Notes under the pieces: generated by a model
Told to the model about the DNA's origin: nothing
What the model saw: the letters and a program-made list of their open reading frames with translations, nothing else
Database searches by the model: none
Source of the DNA: Chloroflexota bacterium
Lineage (GTDB): Bacteria; Chloroflexota; Dehalococcoidia; Tepidiformales; Tepidiformaceae
Assembly: GCA_016191435.1 (NCBI GenBank)
Contig: JACPOQ010000028.1
Span: forward strand, 305,155 to 369,154
Direction of reading: 5' to 3'
DNA: 64,000 nucleotides
Translations under genes and position numbers: made by a program
Shown: positions 17,294-27,295 of the stretch, piece by piece
Layout: each line of letters opens with the position of its first letter
Position numbering within the stretch: position 1 is the first letter of the stretch

Positions 17294-18529
17294 ATGCCAG
17301 AACTTCCGCTTGCCGGCATCCGCGTCTGCGACCTGACCTGGATCATCGCGGGCCCGACCGCCACCCGCGTGCTCGCCGATTTCGGCGCGGAAGTGATCCG
17401 CGTCGAGCATGGGCAGGCCGCGGACGCCATCCGTTTCGGGCGCCCCGTCGTCGGCGATCAACCGACGCTCAACAACTCCGGGTTCTTCAACTACTTCAAC
17501 CGCAACAAGAAGAGCATCACGCTCAACGTCCGCCACCCCATGGGCATGGATGTCCTGAAGCGGCTCATCGCCGAGAGCGACGTGCTCGTGGAGAACTTCT
17601 CGAGTGGCATCATGGCTTCGTGGGAGCTCGATTGGCCGCAGCTGCACGACCTCAACCCGCGGCTCATCTACTGCTCGGTTTCCGGTTTCGGGCATAGCGG
17701 GCGCGACAAGAGCTTCACAACCTGGGGCCCGACGGCGCAGGCCCTCTGCGGCCTCACGTTCACGTCGGGGCTGCCTGGCAAGCCGCCTGCCGGCTGGGGC
17801 TACAGCTACATGGACCACACCGCCGGGTACACCGCTGCCGTCGCGATCCTGGCGGCCCTCCGGCACCGCAACCTCAGCGGCGAGGGCCAGCACATCGATA
17901 TCTCGCAGGTCGAGGCCGGGATCGTCCTCAACGGGCCGGCGGTGCTGGACTATACAGTCAACGGCCGCTCGTGGCGCCGGCCCGGCATGCCGCCCGGGAA
18001 CCGGGCGTGGGAACCGGCCGTCGCGCCCCACAACACCTACCCCTGCGCCGGCGACGACCGCTGGATCGCGGTCGCAGTGATGAACGACGCCGAGTGGCAG
18101 GCGCTCGTGCTCGCGATGGACGAGCCGCCGTGGGCCGCCGACGAGCGCTTCGCCACAAACGCCGGCCGGCTCGCGAACGAAGACGAGCTGGATGAGCGTA
18201 TCAGCGCCTGGACCAGCGAGTTCACCGACTACGAGGCGATGGAGCTGCTGCAGGCCGCGGGCGTGCGCGCCGGTGTCTGCCAGAAGGCGAGCGACCGCTT
18301 CGAACGCGACCCGCAACTCGCCGCACGCGACTGGTGGTCGACGCTTCCGCATGCCGAGCTGGGCGAATCGGACTTCGACGGCGTCGTCCCGAAGCTCTCG
18401 CGCACGCCCGGGACGCTTCGGCAGGCCTCGCCGCTGATGGGCGAGCACACGCACGAAGTCCTGCGCGACGTCCTCGGCATGAGCGACGAAGAGATCGTCG
18501 AGCACGAGACATCCGGGGTCTTGATGTGA
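17294..18529 (+). CDS. CaiB/BaiF family III CoA-transferase, first of a coupled pair
   Basis: Family III CoA-transferase of 411 residues that moves CoA between carboxylic acids. It begins with the family signature LAGIRVCDLTW...GPTATRVLADFGAEVIRVE. NRNKKSITLNV, VENFSSG and YCSVSGFG follow in order. The position of the catalytic aspartate (GQHxDxSxxDA) reads GQHIDISQVEA, so it holds a glutamate (E207). The downstream CoA-transferase starts inside its stop codon (GTGA), so the two are translated together and may form a heteromer, as in BbsEF-type benzylsuccinate CoA-transferase. The acid it acts on is unknown. Confidence 0.9.
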   Translation: MPELPLAGIRVCDLTWIIAGPTATRVLADFGAEVIRVEHGQAADAIRFGRPVVGDQPTLNNSGFFNYFNRNKKSITLNVRHPMGMDVLKRLIAESDVLVENFSSGIMASWELDWPQLHDLNPRLIYCSVSGFGHSGRDKSFTTWGPTAQALCGLTFTSGLPGKPPAGWGYSYMDHTAGYTAAVAILAALRHRNLSGEGQHIDISQVEAGIVLNGPAVLDYTVNGRSWRRPGMPPGNRAWEPAVAPHNTYPCAGDDRWIAVAVMNDAEWQALVLAMDEPPWAADERFATNAGRLANEDELDERISAWTSEFTDYEAMELLQAAGVRAGVCQKASDRFERDPQLAARDWWSTLPHAELGESDFDGVVPKLSRTPGTLRQASPLMGEHTHEVLRDVLGMSDEEIVEHETSGVLM

Positions 18530-19734
18530 GCGGCCCCCTCGCGGACCTCCGCGTGGTCGAAGTCACGGACGTCCTGGGGCAGCTCGCCGGCAAGCTGCTC
18601 GCCGACCTTGGCGCCGACGTGATCAAGGTCGAGCCGCCAACCGGGTCGCAGGCGCGCGCCGTGGGGCCGTTCGTTGGCGATGTCCCCGGTCCGAATCGCT
18701 CTCTGAACTTCTGGTACCACAACACGAACAAGCGCTCCGTGGTGCTCGATCTCGCGGCGAGCGAAGCCGGCCGCGCTTCTTTCCGGGGGCTGCTCGTCAC
18801 GGCCGACGTGCTCATCGAGGACCAGGAACCGGGTGTGCTCGCTGCGTTCGGCCTCGCGCCGGATGCACTCGCCGCGGCGAACCCGCGGCTCATCTCCTGT
18901 TCGATTACCCCCTTCGGCCAAACAGGGCCATGGGCGCACCGAAAGTCGTCTGACATGGTCGCGCTGGCACTCGGCGGGCCCATGCAGATGAACGGCTACG
19001 ACCCGGAGGACGCGCCCGGCGCCCCGCCGATCCGCGGCCACGGCGACCAGGGCTACAACACCGCCTGCCAGTTCGCCGTCCACGGCATCCTCGCCGCGCT
19101 TATCGAGCGCGACCGCAGCGGGCTGGGCCAATACATCGACTGTTCGATGCACGAGGCGCTTTCCTGCACCACGGAGGTGGGGATGCCCTACTGGCTGTAC
19201 AAGCGCCAGGACGTCATCCGCCAGACGGGCCGCCACGCGGCCGCGCACCGCACCGAACCGTGGCTGTTCCACGCACAAGACGGCCGCGATCTGATCCTGT
19301 TCGGCGTTGGCCGGGACAACGCGAGCTGGCGAAAGATCAAGGAGTGGTTCCAGGCCGAGGGCTACGGGATGCAGTTCAACGAAGCGCGGTTCGATAGCCC
19401 CCAGGCGCGCCAGCCCGGGCGCGGGTCGCCTGAGGCAGCCGAAATCATGGCCGAGATGGCGAAGTTCATCGCCGCGCACGATTCGGAGTATGTGTATCGC
19501 TTCGGCCAGGGCATCGACCAGGCCTGGGGCGTGGTCCGCTCGCCCGATGAGACGCTGAACGACCCCCACTGGCACGACCGCGGCCTGTTCGTCGGTACCA
19601 CCGGAGAGGGCGTCGCAGAGCCGGCGTTGATGCCCGGGGCGCCCTACCTGTTCAGCGCCACGCCGTGGGAGCTGCGGCGGCCGGCGCCAAAGCTCGGGCA
19701 GCACACGGCCGAAGTGCTGGCCGAACTCCGGTGA
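18526..19734 (+). CDS. CaiB/BaiF family III CoA-transferase, second of a coupled pair
   Basis: Family III CoA-transferase of 402 residues. The GTG at 18526 overlaps the stop of the preceding gene by 4 nt (GTGA) and gives the normal family start LADLRVVEVTDVLGQLAGKLLADLGADVIKVEPP. NKRSVVLDL, ISCSITPFG and a GLGQYIDCSMHEA segment follow; the catalytic position again holds glutamate (E210). Paired with the previous gene, it probably forms a two-component CoA-transferase. The pair lies 395 nt upstream of an acyl-CoA carboxylase subunit, which hints at carboxylic-acid activation, but no substrate is indicated. Confidence 0.9.
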   Translation: MSGPLADLRVVEVTDVLGQLAGKLLADLGADVIKVEPPTGSQARAVGPFVGDVPGPNRSLNFWYHNTNKRSVVLDLAASEAGRASFRGLLVTADVLIEDQEPGVLAAFGLAPDALAAANPRLISCSITPFGQTGPWAHRKSSDMVALALGGPMQMNGYDPEDAPGAPPIRGHGDQGYNTACQFAVHGILAALIERDRSGLGQYIDCSMHEALSCTTEVGMPYWLYKRQDVIRQTGRHAAAHRTEPWLFHAQDGRDLILFGVGRDNASWRKIKEWFQAEGYGMQFNEARFDSPQARQPGRGSPEAAEIMAEMAKFIAAHDSEYVYRFGQGIDQAWGVVRSPDETLNDPHWHDRGLFVGTTGEGVAEPALMPGAPYLFSATPWELRRPAPKLGQHTAEVLAELR

Positions 19735-19810
19735 AGCCCGGCGCCTGAAACACGCTCTTCACTCCCGGGTAACGGCTCGTTCATTGAGGTTTGAGACGCT
19801 GTCCGTAGTC

Positions 19811-19833
19811 AGCCGTGGCCCAGACCCACGGCT
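19811..19833. repeat. Inverted repeat AGCCGTGG / CCACGGCT
   Basis: Perfect 8-bp arms with a 7-nt centre, about 75 bp after the CoA-transferase stop. With the larger hairpin at 19880-19915 it probably contributes to the end of the CoA-transferase transcript. The rest of this 395-nt gap up to 20021 shows nothing further that I can name. Confidence 0.45.
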
Positions 19834-19879
19834 GGTGACACCGGTGGCACGTCCCTGTCCCCTCCGGGACTGCCGCCTC

Positions 19880-19915
19880 GCGGAGGGCCGCCCTGCTGTC
19901 CCGGCGGCCCTCCGC
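19880..19915 (+). terminator. Strong hairpin after the CoA-transferase pair
   Basis: GCGGAGGGCCGCC (19880-19892) and GGCGGCCCTCCGC (19903-19915) form a perfect 13-bp stem with a 10-nt loop. There is no T-run after it, so it may act as a stability element or with another factor rather than as a classical intrinsic terminator. Confidence 0.5.
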
Positions 19916-20021
19916 AAACCTCCCCTGTCCCCGGCATGGCTTCGATCCCACGGCTGAGGAGCAGACGCCGGGGCGGGAGCCCGGAAGCCGCCCGTAGCTC
20001 GCCCGGAACCGGCCCTGATGC

Positions 20022-20027
20022 TAGGAT
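20022..20027 (+). promoter_or_regulatory. -10 box upstream of the carboxylase leader frame
   Basis: TAGGAT, 7 nt before an ATG at 20035. This is the same spacing as at the leaderless genes of this window, so transcription likely begins at or next to that ATG. Confidence 0.45.
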
Positions 20028-20034
20028 CGCGACG

Positions 20035-20129
20035 ATGCGTCTTCTCCCAGCACCCCGGCGCTGCTGCGCCGGGTTTCTTGCGCCGCGTTGCCGGCCGGCG
20101 GGACGCGACTTCAAAGTGAGGCCCCGGCG

Positions 20130-20145
<16 letters not shown>
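20035..20145 (+). CDS. Possible leaderless 36-aa leader peptide
   Basis: The frame from the ATG at 20035 encodes 36 residues, starting MRLLPAPRRCC and rich in Arg, Pro and Cys (four cysteines, two adjacent). It ends at 20145, 13 bases inside the following carboxylase gene and in another frame, so the ribosome would finish beside the carboxylase start. A GC-rich hairpin with a short T-run lies inside it. The arrangement fits an attenuator or translational-coupling leader. Without conservation data it could be chance. Confidence 0.3.
20054..20076 (+). terminator. Attenuator-like hairpin before the carboxylase gene
   Basis: CCCGGCGC (20054-20061), loop TGCT, GCGCCGGG (20066-20073), then TTTCTT. 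This is the most terminator-like hairpin in the window, yet it lies between a promoter box (20022) and the gene it precedes (20130), the place expected of an attenuator. It could instead end the CoA-transferase transcript. Confidence 0.5.
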
Positions 20146-21680
<1,535 letters not shown>

Positions 21681-21707
21681 TGCCCGGCGTGCCGGGCGGA
21701 GGCAGCC

Positions 21708-22931
21708 ATGGCGATTTCGATACGGACCATTACCGAAGACGACCTGGAGGCGTTTAGCCGCCAGATGTCGGTGGGCTTCGGGTTCGATTACAGTCCCGAT
21801 TCGTTGCCCGGCGTCCGCGCGATTCTCGAATTCGACCGGAGCATCTCGGCGTTCGATGGCGACGACATCGTGTCGACGGCGGGGGCGTTTACCTATCGGA
21901 TGGCGACGCCCGGCGGCGAAGTGCCCACGGCCGGCGTGACCATGGTCACGGTGAAAGCGACGCACCGGCGCAAGGGCATCCTTACGGAGATGATGTGCAG
22001 GCAGCTCGCCGACGTGCGCGATCGCGGCGAGCCGATTGCCACGCTCTGGGCTTCGGAGGCGCCTATCTACGGCCGCTTCGGCTACGGCCTGGCCGCGGAT
22101 TGCGTGGGCATGCGCGTCGAACGCCCGTACGCGGCGCTGGCGCACGGCCCGGCCTCGCCGGGGACGGTGCGCCTGCTGACGCCCGCTGAGGCGCGGGTCG
22201 CCCTGCCGCCACTCTGGGAGGCCTATCGAAAAGGGCGCCCAGGGATGATGACGCGGACCCCCGGGTGGTGGGAATCGAGGGTCTTTGCCGACTTGGACTG
22301 GCAACGAGCGGGCAAAACCGCAAACCACTACGCGCTCTACGAAGAGGACGGCGTGGCCCACGGCTACGCCCGCTACCGGCTGAAGATGGAACTCGACGAT
22401 TACCGCGTGCCTCTCAGCACCCTCACCGTGTTCGAATTGTTCGGGCTCACGCCGGCGGCGGAGGCGGGGCTGTGGCGGTTCGTGTTCGGCGTGGACCTGA
22501 TCCGCACTTTCGAGGCGAAGATCCGCCCTACCGATGACCCCTTGCCGTGGATGCTCGGCGACCAGCGCCGCGTCGCGCGCACGCCGTCGGATTCACTCTG
22601 GCTCCGGGTCGTGGACGTGCCGGCGGCATTGGAGGCGCGGCGGTACGGCGGCGAAGGCCGCGTGGTGCTGGATGTCCACGATGCGTTTTGCCAATGGGCC
22701 GGCGGCCGGTTCGCGCTGGAAGCCGGGCCCGCAGGCGCCAGGTGCAAACCCACGACGGAGGACGCGGACGTCGCGCTCGGCGTTCATGATCTCGGGGCCA
22801 TCTACCTCGGCGGTGTGCACCCGAACGTGCTCCGCTGCGCCGGTCGTCTCGCGGGCGGCGAGCGCGAGGTCGCGCTGCTCGGCAGCATGTTTGCCTCGCC
22901 GGTCGCGCCGTGGTGCCCGGAGATCTTCTAA
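21708..22931 (+). CDS. Eis-like GNAT N-acetyltransferase
   Basis: A 407-residue protein with the three-part build of Eis: an N-terminal GNAT domain (acetyl-CoA loop THRRKGILTEMM near residue 85-95), a second GNAT-like region, and a C-terminal sterol-carrier-like domain. The YGRFGY motif at 121-126 carries the tyrosine used as general acid in Eis. The chain ends in phenylalanine (CPEIF), the residue whose free carboxylate acts as base in mycobacterial Eis. A GGCGGAGG site precedes the ATG. Eis enzymes acetylate multiple amines of aminoglycosides or lysines; the natural substrate here is unknown. It follows the carboxylase by 27 nt. Confidence 0.85.
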   Translation: MAISIRTITEDDLEAFSRQMSVGFGFDYSPDSLPGVRAILEFDRSISAFDGDDIVSTAGAFTYRMATPGGEVPTAGVTMVTVKATHRRKGILTEMMCRQLADVRDRGEPIATLWASEAPIYGRFGYGLAADCVGMRVERPYAALAHGPASPGTVRLLTPAEARVALPPLWEAYRKGRPGMMTRTPGWWESRVFADLDWQRAGKTANHYALYEEDGVAHGYARYRLKMELDDYRVPLSTLTVFELFGLTPAAEAGLWRFVFGVDLIRTFEAKIRPTDDPLPWMLGDQRRVARTPSDSLWLRVVDVPAALEARRYGGEGRVVLDVHDAFCQWAGGRFALEAGPAGARCKPTTEDADVALGVHDLGAIYLGGVHPNVLRCAGRLAGGEREVALLGSMFASPVAPWCPEIF

Positions 22932-22970
22932 GCGCGGGCGATTGACTGGCCAAGCCTTTACGCTTGCGGC

Positions 22971-23600
22971 GTGCACCTCACCTCGGCAGAGCTCGTCCTT
23001 GCGCTCGACCGCATCGGGATCGTCGTGTTTGCGTTCTCGGGCGTGGAGTTGGGCGCCCGCCGGCGTTTCGACCTGTTCGGGCTGCTCGTCATGGGTACAG
23101 TCACGGCGACGGGCGGTGGGGCGCTGCGCGACATCGCGCTGGGCCGCGTGCCCTTCGTGCTGGCGCACGCGGACTACGTCGCCTGGGCGCTCGGCGCTTC
23201 GGGCGTTGCCATCGTGCTCGCCTGGACGAACCGCACGATTCCGCGGCCGGTGCTTGCGGTGGCCGATGCGGCGGGGCTGGGAGCCTTTGCCGTGGCCGGC
23301 GCCCTCGCCGGCATCCAGCGGGAGCTGCCCGTGACTGCGGTCATCCTGCTCGGGATCCTGACAGCGACCGGCGGGGGCGTCATGCGAGACCTCTTCGCCG
23401 ACCGCGTGCCGCTCGTGCTGCGGACCGAGGTCAACGCGACGGCGGCGGGCCTCGGCGCGCTCGCCACGTGGGCGATCGAGCCGGCCTCGAACGGCGGCGC
23501 CGCGCTGGCGGGCGTTGGGGTCACTGCCGTTGTGCGGTTGGCGAGCCTCGCGTTCGATATCCACCTCCCCGTGCCCGGCCGCGAGCCGCCGGAACCATGA
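22971..23600 (+). CDS. UPF0126 / TRIC-like membrane protein
   Basis: A 209-residue polytopic membrane protein with the internal duplication typical of UPF0126: TATGGGALRDI near residue 45 and TATGGGVMRDL near residue 133, each beginning a three-helix half. The related TRIC-type proteins form trimeric cation channels, and some UPF0126 members have been reported as amino-acid transporters. The GTG at 22971 lies 6 nt after a TACGCT box, so it is probably leaderless and separate from the Eis gene 40 nt upstream. Confidence 0.88.
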   Translation: MHLTSAELVLALDRIGIVVFAFSGVELGARRRFDLFGLLVMGTVTATGGGALRDIALGRVPFVLAHADYVAWALGASGVAIVLAWTNRTIPRPVLAVADAAGLGAFAVAGALAGIQRELPVTAVILLGILTATGGGVMRDLFADRVPLVLRTEVNATAAGLGALATWAIEPASNGGAALAGVGVTAVVRLASLAFDIHLPVPGREPPEP

Positions 23601-23616
23601 AGACTACTTGACCGCC

Positions 23617-23650
23617 CCGAGCGCCAGATTCGCGCGAATCCGCGGCTCGG
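23617..23650. promoter_or_regulatory. Long inverted repeat with a 14-bp palindrome upstream of a promoter
   Basis: GATTCGCGCGAATC (23627-23640) is a perfect palindrome, nested inside a wider inverted repeat CCGAGC (23617-23622) / GCTCGG (23645-23650). It ends at the first base of the -35 box that follows. It could be a regulator site for the ATPase operon or a terminator for the UPF0126 gene that ends at 23600. Confidence 0.5.
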
Positions 23651-23678
23651 TTGACAGCCCTACCCGGCATCCTATGAT
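23651..23678 (+). promoter_or_regulatory. Canonical sigma-70-type promoter for the AAA+ ATPase operon
   Basis: TTGACA (23651-23656), a 16-bp spacer and TATGAT (23673-23678). The predicted start is near 23685, giving a leader of about 135 nt before the GTG at 23821. I see nothing nameable in that leader. Confidence 0.75.
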
Positions 23679-23820
23679 CGGGCTGGACGCGGCTCCTTGT
23701 GACCGCACGATCATGTGGCGTTGGATCGGTTCAGCACGCGCGCGGCGCTGGTTGTATCCTTTCCCTGCCTGCACTGGCCCCGCAGCCGCCTGGCGGTTCG
23801 TGGGAGGAGGATGGGATCGC

Positions 23821-25221
23821 GTGACAACTCTCGAACGGCCACGGACGGTCGGCGAATTAAAGGCAGCAGGCTACCAGGTACTTCCCGTGCGCGAGGAGAT
23901 GCGCAAGAACCTGATAGCCAAAATCCGGACTGGCGAGGACCTGTTCCCCGGCGTATTCGGGTACGAAGAAACCGTTATCCCGCACATCGTCAACGCCATC
24001 CTCGCGGGCCAGGACATCATCTTCCTCGGTGAGCGCGGGCAGGCCAAGTCGCGGATTATCCGCTCGCTGACTTCGCTGCTGGACGAAGAGACCCCGGTGC
24101 TCGCCGGCTGCGAGATCCCGGAGAACCCTTTCGCTCCGATCACGCGCATGGGCCGCGACATCATCGAGGCCAAGGGTGACGCGGCGGAACTCGCCTGGCT
24201 GGATCGTGACGCCCGCTACGGCGAGAAGCTCGCCACGCCCGACATCACCATCGCCGACCTTATCGGCGAGGTGGACCCGATCAAGGTCGCCGAAGGCAAG
24301 TACCTCTCGGATGAGCTGACCATTCACTACGGGCTCATCCCGCGCACCAACCGCGGCATCTTCTGCATCAACGAGCTACCCGACCTCGCCGAGCGCATCC
24401 AGGTCGGCCTGCTCAACATCATGGAAGAGCGCGATGTGCAGATCCGCGGCTACCGCATCCGCCTCGCGCTCGATGTCTTCGTGGTCGCGAGCGCCAACCC
24501 GGAGGACTACACCAATCGCGGCCGCATCATCACGCCGTTGAAGGACCGTTACGGCGCCCAGGTCCGCACGCACTACCCGACGCGCATTGAGCACGAGATC
24601 GACATCATGATGGCGGAGCACCACCCCGGCCCTGCGGATTTCAAGGTCGCCGTGCCGCCATACATGACCGAGGTGATCGCCGAGATCAGCCGGCTTGCTC
24701 GCCGTAGCCCCGACGTGAACCAGCGCTCCGGCGTCAGTGTCCGGGCGAGCATTGCGAATTACGAGTCGATGCTCGCGAACGCGCTCCGGCGTGCGATCGT
24801 CACCGGCGAGGACACGGTGGTGCCGCGCGTCAGCGACCTCCCATACGTCATCCCGACACTCAGCGGCAAAGTCGAATTCGAAACCGTCGAAGACGGCCGG
24901 GAAGACCAGATCATCGACAAGCTCATCCAGGGAGCCGTCGTCGCGGTGTTTAACCGCCACTTCAACGTCGGCGAGCTCGAGCCCGTGGTGAACCGCTTCA
25001 AAGCCGGGTTTGCAGCCGAAGTGGGCGACATGACGCCGAGCGAGACGTATGTGCAGTTGGCGGCGCAAGTCGAAGGCTTGAACGCAGCGCTGGAGAAGAT
25101 CGGGGCCAACGCTTCCCCACCCGAGACGGCCGCCGGGGTCGAGTTCCTGCTCGACGGCCTGCACCTCAACAAACGCCTGAACAAGGACCGGGTAGGAAAC
25201 AAGACCCAATATCGGGGATGA
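23821..25221 (+). CDS. MoxR/magnesium-chelatase (ChlI)-type AAA+ ATPase
   Basis: A 466-residue AAA+ ATPase of the MoxR/ChlI clade. The Walker A loop reads GERGQAKS (about residues 70-77), the Walker B strand GIFCINELPD, and VASANPEDYTNRG follows as sensor 1. The C-terminal part is helical. The start is the GTG at 23821 with GGGAGGAGG about 9 nt upstream; upstream sequence is leader. ATPases of this kind work with a von Willebrand factor A protein to remodel or insert metal into a target, but no VWA gene is next to it. Instead a GNAT acetyltransferase is coupled by an ATGA overlap. Target unknown. Confidence 0.85.
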   Translation: MTTLERPRTVGELKAAGYQVLPVREEMRKNLIAKIRTGEDLFPGVFGYEETVIPHIVNAILAGQDIIFLGERGQAKSRIIRSLTSLLDEETPVLAGCEIPENPFAPITRMGRDIIEAKGDAAELAWLDRDARYGEKLATPDITIADLIGEVDPIKVAEGKYLSDELTIHYGLIPRTNRGIFCINELPDLAERIQVGLLNIMEERDVQIRGYRIRLALDVFVVASANPEDYTNRGRIITPLKDRYGAQVRTHYPTRIEHEIDIMMAEHHPGPADFKVAVPPYMTEVIAEISRLARRSPDVNQRSGVSVRASIANYESMLANALRRAIVTGEDTVVPRVSDLPYVIPTLSGKVEFETVEDGREDQIIDKLIQGAVVAVFNRHFNVGELEPVVNRFKAGFAAEVGDMTPSETYVQLAAQVEGLNAALEKIGANASPPETAAGVEFLLDGLHLNKRLNKDRVGNKTQYRG

Positions 25222-25751
25222 ACTGGACGATCGAGCCATTGCCAGCGTATGGCCCGCTTTTCGAGGGGGCCATCGCCGTGTATGGCGAGGCGTTCATCCA
25301 GCCGCCCTACTGTGACCCTGACCGCGGTAAGGACGTGCGCAAGCGTATCCGCGAGATCCACGCGCACCGCGATGAGTACCGTGCGTTCGCCGCGGTAAGG
25401 GAAGACGCGACCATCGCGGGGATGATCTACGGGTACCATGGCCGCAAGGGACAATGGTGGCACGAAACCGTCCGCAGACAGCTGCCGCATTCCCTGTACT
25501 CGCACTGGCTGGGCGATTGCTACGAGCTCGTCGAGGTTGCGGTCGCGCCACGCTTCCAGGGGCTCGGTATCGGGCGCGCGCTGATCGAGCACCTGCTCTG
25601 TAAACGGAAGGAGCGCACCTGCGTCCTCAGCACGCGCACTGACAGCCGCGCCCACGAACTCTACCGCCGCCTGGGGTTCGAAGAGCTGGCACAGATGCCG
25701 TTCGTAGAGAACGGCGCCACGTTCTATGTCATGGGAAAGATACTGCGATGA
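25218..25751 (+). CDS. GNAT-family N-acetyltransferase
   Basis: A 177-residue single-domain acetyltransferase. The acetyl-CoA loop VAVAPRFQGLGIGRALIEHLL lies near residue 110-130 and the ELYRRLGFEE segment near 150 completes motif B. Its ATG overlaps the stop of the AAA+ ATPase (ATGA), so the two are co-translated. GNATs acetylate amines on metabolites, antibiotics or proteins; this sequence does not say which. The pairing with the ATPase is the best clue to its job. Confidence 0.85.
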   Translation: MNWTIEPLPAYGPLFEGAIAVYGEAFIQPPYCDPDRGKDVRKRIREIHAHRDEYRAFAAVREDATIAGMIYGYHGRKGQWWHETVRRQLPHSLYSHWLGDCYELVEVAVAPRFQGLGIGRALIEHLLCKRKERTCVLSTRTDSRAHELYRRLGFEELAQMPFVENGATFYVMGKILR

Positions 25752-25797
25752 CCCCCTGCGCATAAGCAGGAGTATGGCGCGGCGTGGCCGCCGACGG

Positions 25798-26205
25798 TCA
25801 GCTCCTCCGGAGCCAGATGCGGCGGATGACGACTGTCTCGCTGATGGCCACGGGCTGGTCGTCGTCGTTTGCGACCGCGCGGCGACCGTTCGAGCGCGCT
25901 GGTTTCCGCACAACGTTCGAAGCGATGGCGCTTCCCGCCTGCCGCGCGGCCTGCCCGGCGAGGTACCGGCCGGCGAGCCCCACACCAATCTGCAGAGCCG
26001 TCCCGATCGCAAGGGCGGTCGCCGCCTTCTTCACGGGCGCGGGCAGCCCCGGCCGTACCGGTTCAAGCGCGCGCGACGCCTGTGCCGTGCGCGCCGGCAC
26101 CGCCGGCCGCAGCGCCACCAGGTACATCCCGCATTGGCGGCAGTAGTTGTCCGTGGCTTCGAACTCGGTGCGGCAATCGGGGCAGGGTTGCGTTTCGCTG
26201 CTCAT
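25798..26205 (-). CDS. Zinc-ribbon protein with a hydrophobic segment
   Basis: A 135-residue protein with an N-terminal zinc ribbon (CPDC near residue 8, CRQC near 22), a Pro/Arg-rich stretch, then a weakly hydrophobic Ala/Gly-rich helix at about 65-95 that may associate with the membrane, and a basic tail. A TATACT box lies 8 nt before the ATG at 26205, so the transcript is probably leaderless. The ribbon is like that of the 48-aa protein at 4712-4858. No enzymatic motif is seen; a regulatory or scaffolding role is possible. Confidence 0.65.
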   Translation of the reverse strand: MSSETQPCPDCRTEFEATDNYCRQCGMYLVALRPAVPARTAQASRALEPVRPGLPAPVKKAATALAIGTALQIGVGLAGRYLAGQAARQAGSAIASNVVRKPARSNGRRAVANDDDQPVAISETVVIRRIWLRRS

Positions 26206-26213
26206 GAACCGGG

Positions 26214-26219
26214 AGTATA
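26214..26219 (-). promoter_or_regulatory. -10 box of the leaderless zinc-ribbon gene
   Basis: TATACT on the minus strand, 8 nt before the ATG at 26205, with no Shine-Dalgarno between. Confidence 0.5.
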
Positions 26220-26232
26220 GCCGCCGCCACGG

Positions 26233-27045
26233 CTAGCGGCCCGCAATTGTTTCAGAGTTTACAAGCACTTCCACGGCGCCCGTGAGGTCCGCCGGCGCTG
26301 CCGGCGGCACAGCCAGCGTGCCCGCGGCGATGGCGGCAAGCGTCTCCACGAGAAACGGCCGTTCACGCGCGACGCCGCGGCGGCGAATCTCGCGGAACAG
26401 CGGCGTGTCCTGTTCCTCGAACGGCGCTTCCTGCCGGGCGGCCTCCCGGTATGACTCCCACAGCGGCTCTGATTGCTCGTCGAAGATGGGGTAGCGGCAG
26501 AAGCTCACCGCCGGGCCGCGGTCCACGTCGCCGGTGACCAGGTTCATCATGCAGCCCGACTCGCGCGACCCACTTCGCATCAGCTCCAGGATCACCTCCT
26601 GGTACGCGCCCGTCGGACCGTCGGGCGGCGCGGGGTGATCATTGATGCACGTGAAGCGTGAGAAGAGCGGCTCGGTGGCGATCAGCATGTACCCGAACAT
26701 CACCCCGAGCGTGAAATCGTGACGCGACAGTTTTTCGGCCACGGCAGCGTCGTATTCCAGCCGCCACGGCTGCAGCGGCTCTCCCGGTTTCGAAAGCTTG
26801 CCGCCCCGGGACTTGCGAAACGCGACCGATGAGAGCGTCTCCAGGGCGATACCGTTCGCTTCCACGAGCGCCATCAGCCGGTCCGTCGGCTCCGCCTCGC
26901 CGGGGTCGCGATTGACGAACGCGGCGGCGATCTGCACCGGAAGTCCGCGCGCGATGGCGGCGATGGCGTACTCGAGAGCGCCATAGGAGCCGGGGCCGCG
27001 CCCGGTCGTGAGCCACGCGATGCGGAGCGGCGCGCTCTCAGCCAT
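26233..27045 (-). CDS. Formyltransferase-fold protein (GART-like)
   Basis: A 270-residue protein whose middle (near residue 130-150, VMFGYMLIATEPLFSR then CINDHPAPPDGPTGAY) resembles the formyltransferase fold of PurN and Fmt, where the NxHPxxLPxxxG motif binds tetrahydrofolate and holds the catalytic His. Here the asparagine, histidine and a downstream glycine are kept, but the usual LP is PPDGP, so activity with formyl-THF is uncertain. I start at the ATG at 27045, which overlaps the end of xseB by 8 nt. It is the last gene of the aroQ-to-xseB block. It could be a divergent formyltransferase with another substrate. Confidence 0.6.
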   Translation of the reverse strand: MAESAPLRIAWLTTGRGPGSYGALEYAIAAIARGLPVQIAAAFVNRDPGEAEPTDRLMALVEANGIALETLSSVAFRKSRGGKLSKPGEPLQPWRLEYDAAVAEKLSRHDFTLGVMFGYMLIATEPLFSRFTCINDHPAPPDGPTGAYQEVILELMRSGSRESGCMMNLVTGDVDRGPAVSFCRYPIFDEQSEPLWESYREAARQEAPFEEQDTPLFREIRRRGVARERPFLVETLAAIAAGTLAVPPAAPADLTGAVEVLVNSETIAGR

Positions 27046-27295
27046 CGGTGGGGTTGCCGGCGCTGTATTCGGCTTCGACCTCACGCAGCTGCGCCCGGTC
27101 GTCCTCCACGCGGGCCTGGATCGTGCGGACGCGAAGTTCGGCCGTTTCGAGAAGCTCACGAAGGCGGTCGACGATAGCGACGCCTTCTTCGTAGAGTTTC
27201 AGCGATTCCTCGAGCGGGAGGTTGCCCTGCTCCAGCTTGCGCGCCTTCTCTTCGAGCACCGCATACAGCTCCTCGAAGGTCCGTTTCTCGGCCAT
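27038..27295 (-). CDS. xseB: Exodeoxyribonuclease VII small subunit (XseB)
   Basis: An 85-residue helical protein. MAEKRTFEELYAVLEE, then LEQGNLPLEESLKLYEEGV, is the XseB signature. It forms the small subunit of exonuclease VII, which digests single-stranded DNA from both ends and matters in mismatch and damage repair. Its ATG shares one base with the xseA stop (TGATG), so the two subunits are coupled, as is usual. The C-terminal extension of about 20 acidic residues is slightly longer than in short homologues. Confidence 0.94.
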   Translation of the reverse strand: MAEKRTFEELYAVLEEKARKLEQGNLPLEESLKLYEEGVAIVDRLRELLETAELRVRTIQARVEDDRAQLREVEAEYSAGNPTDG

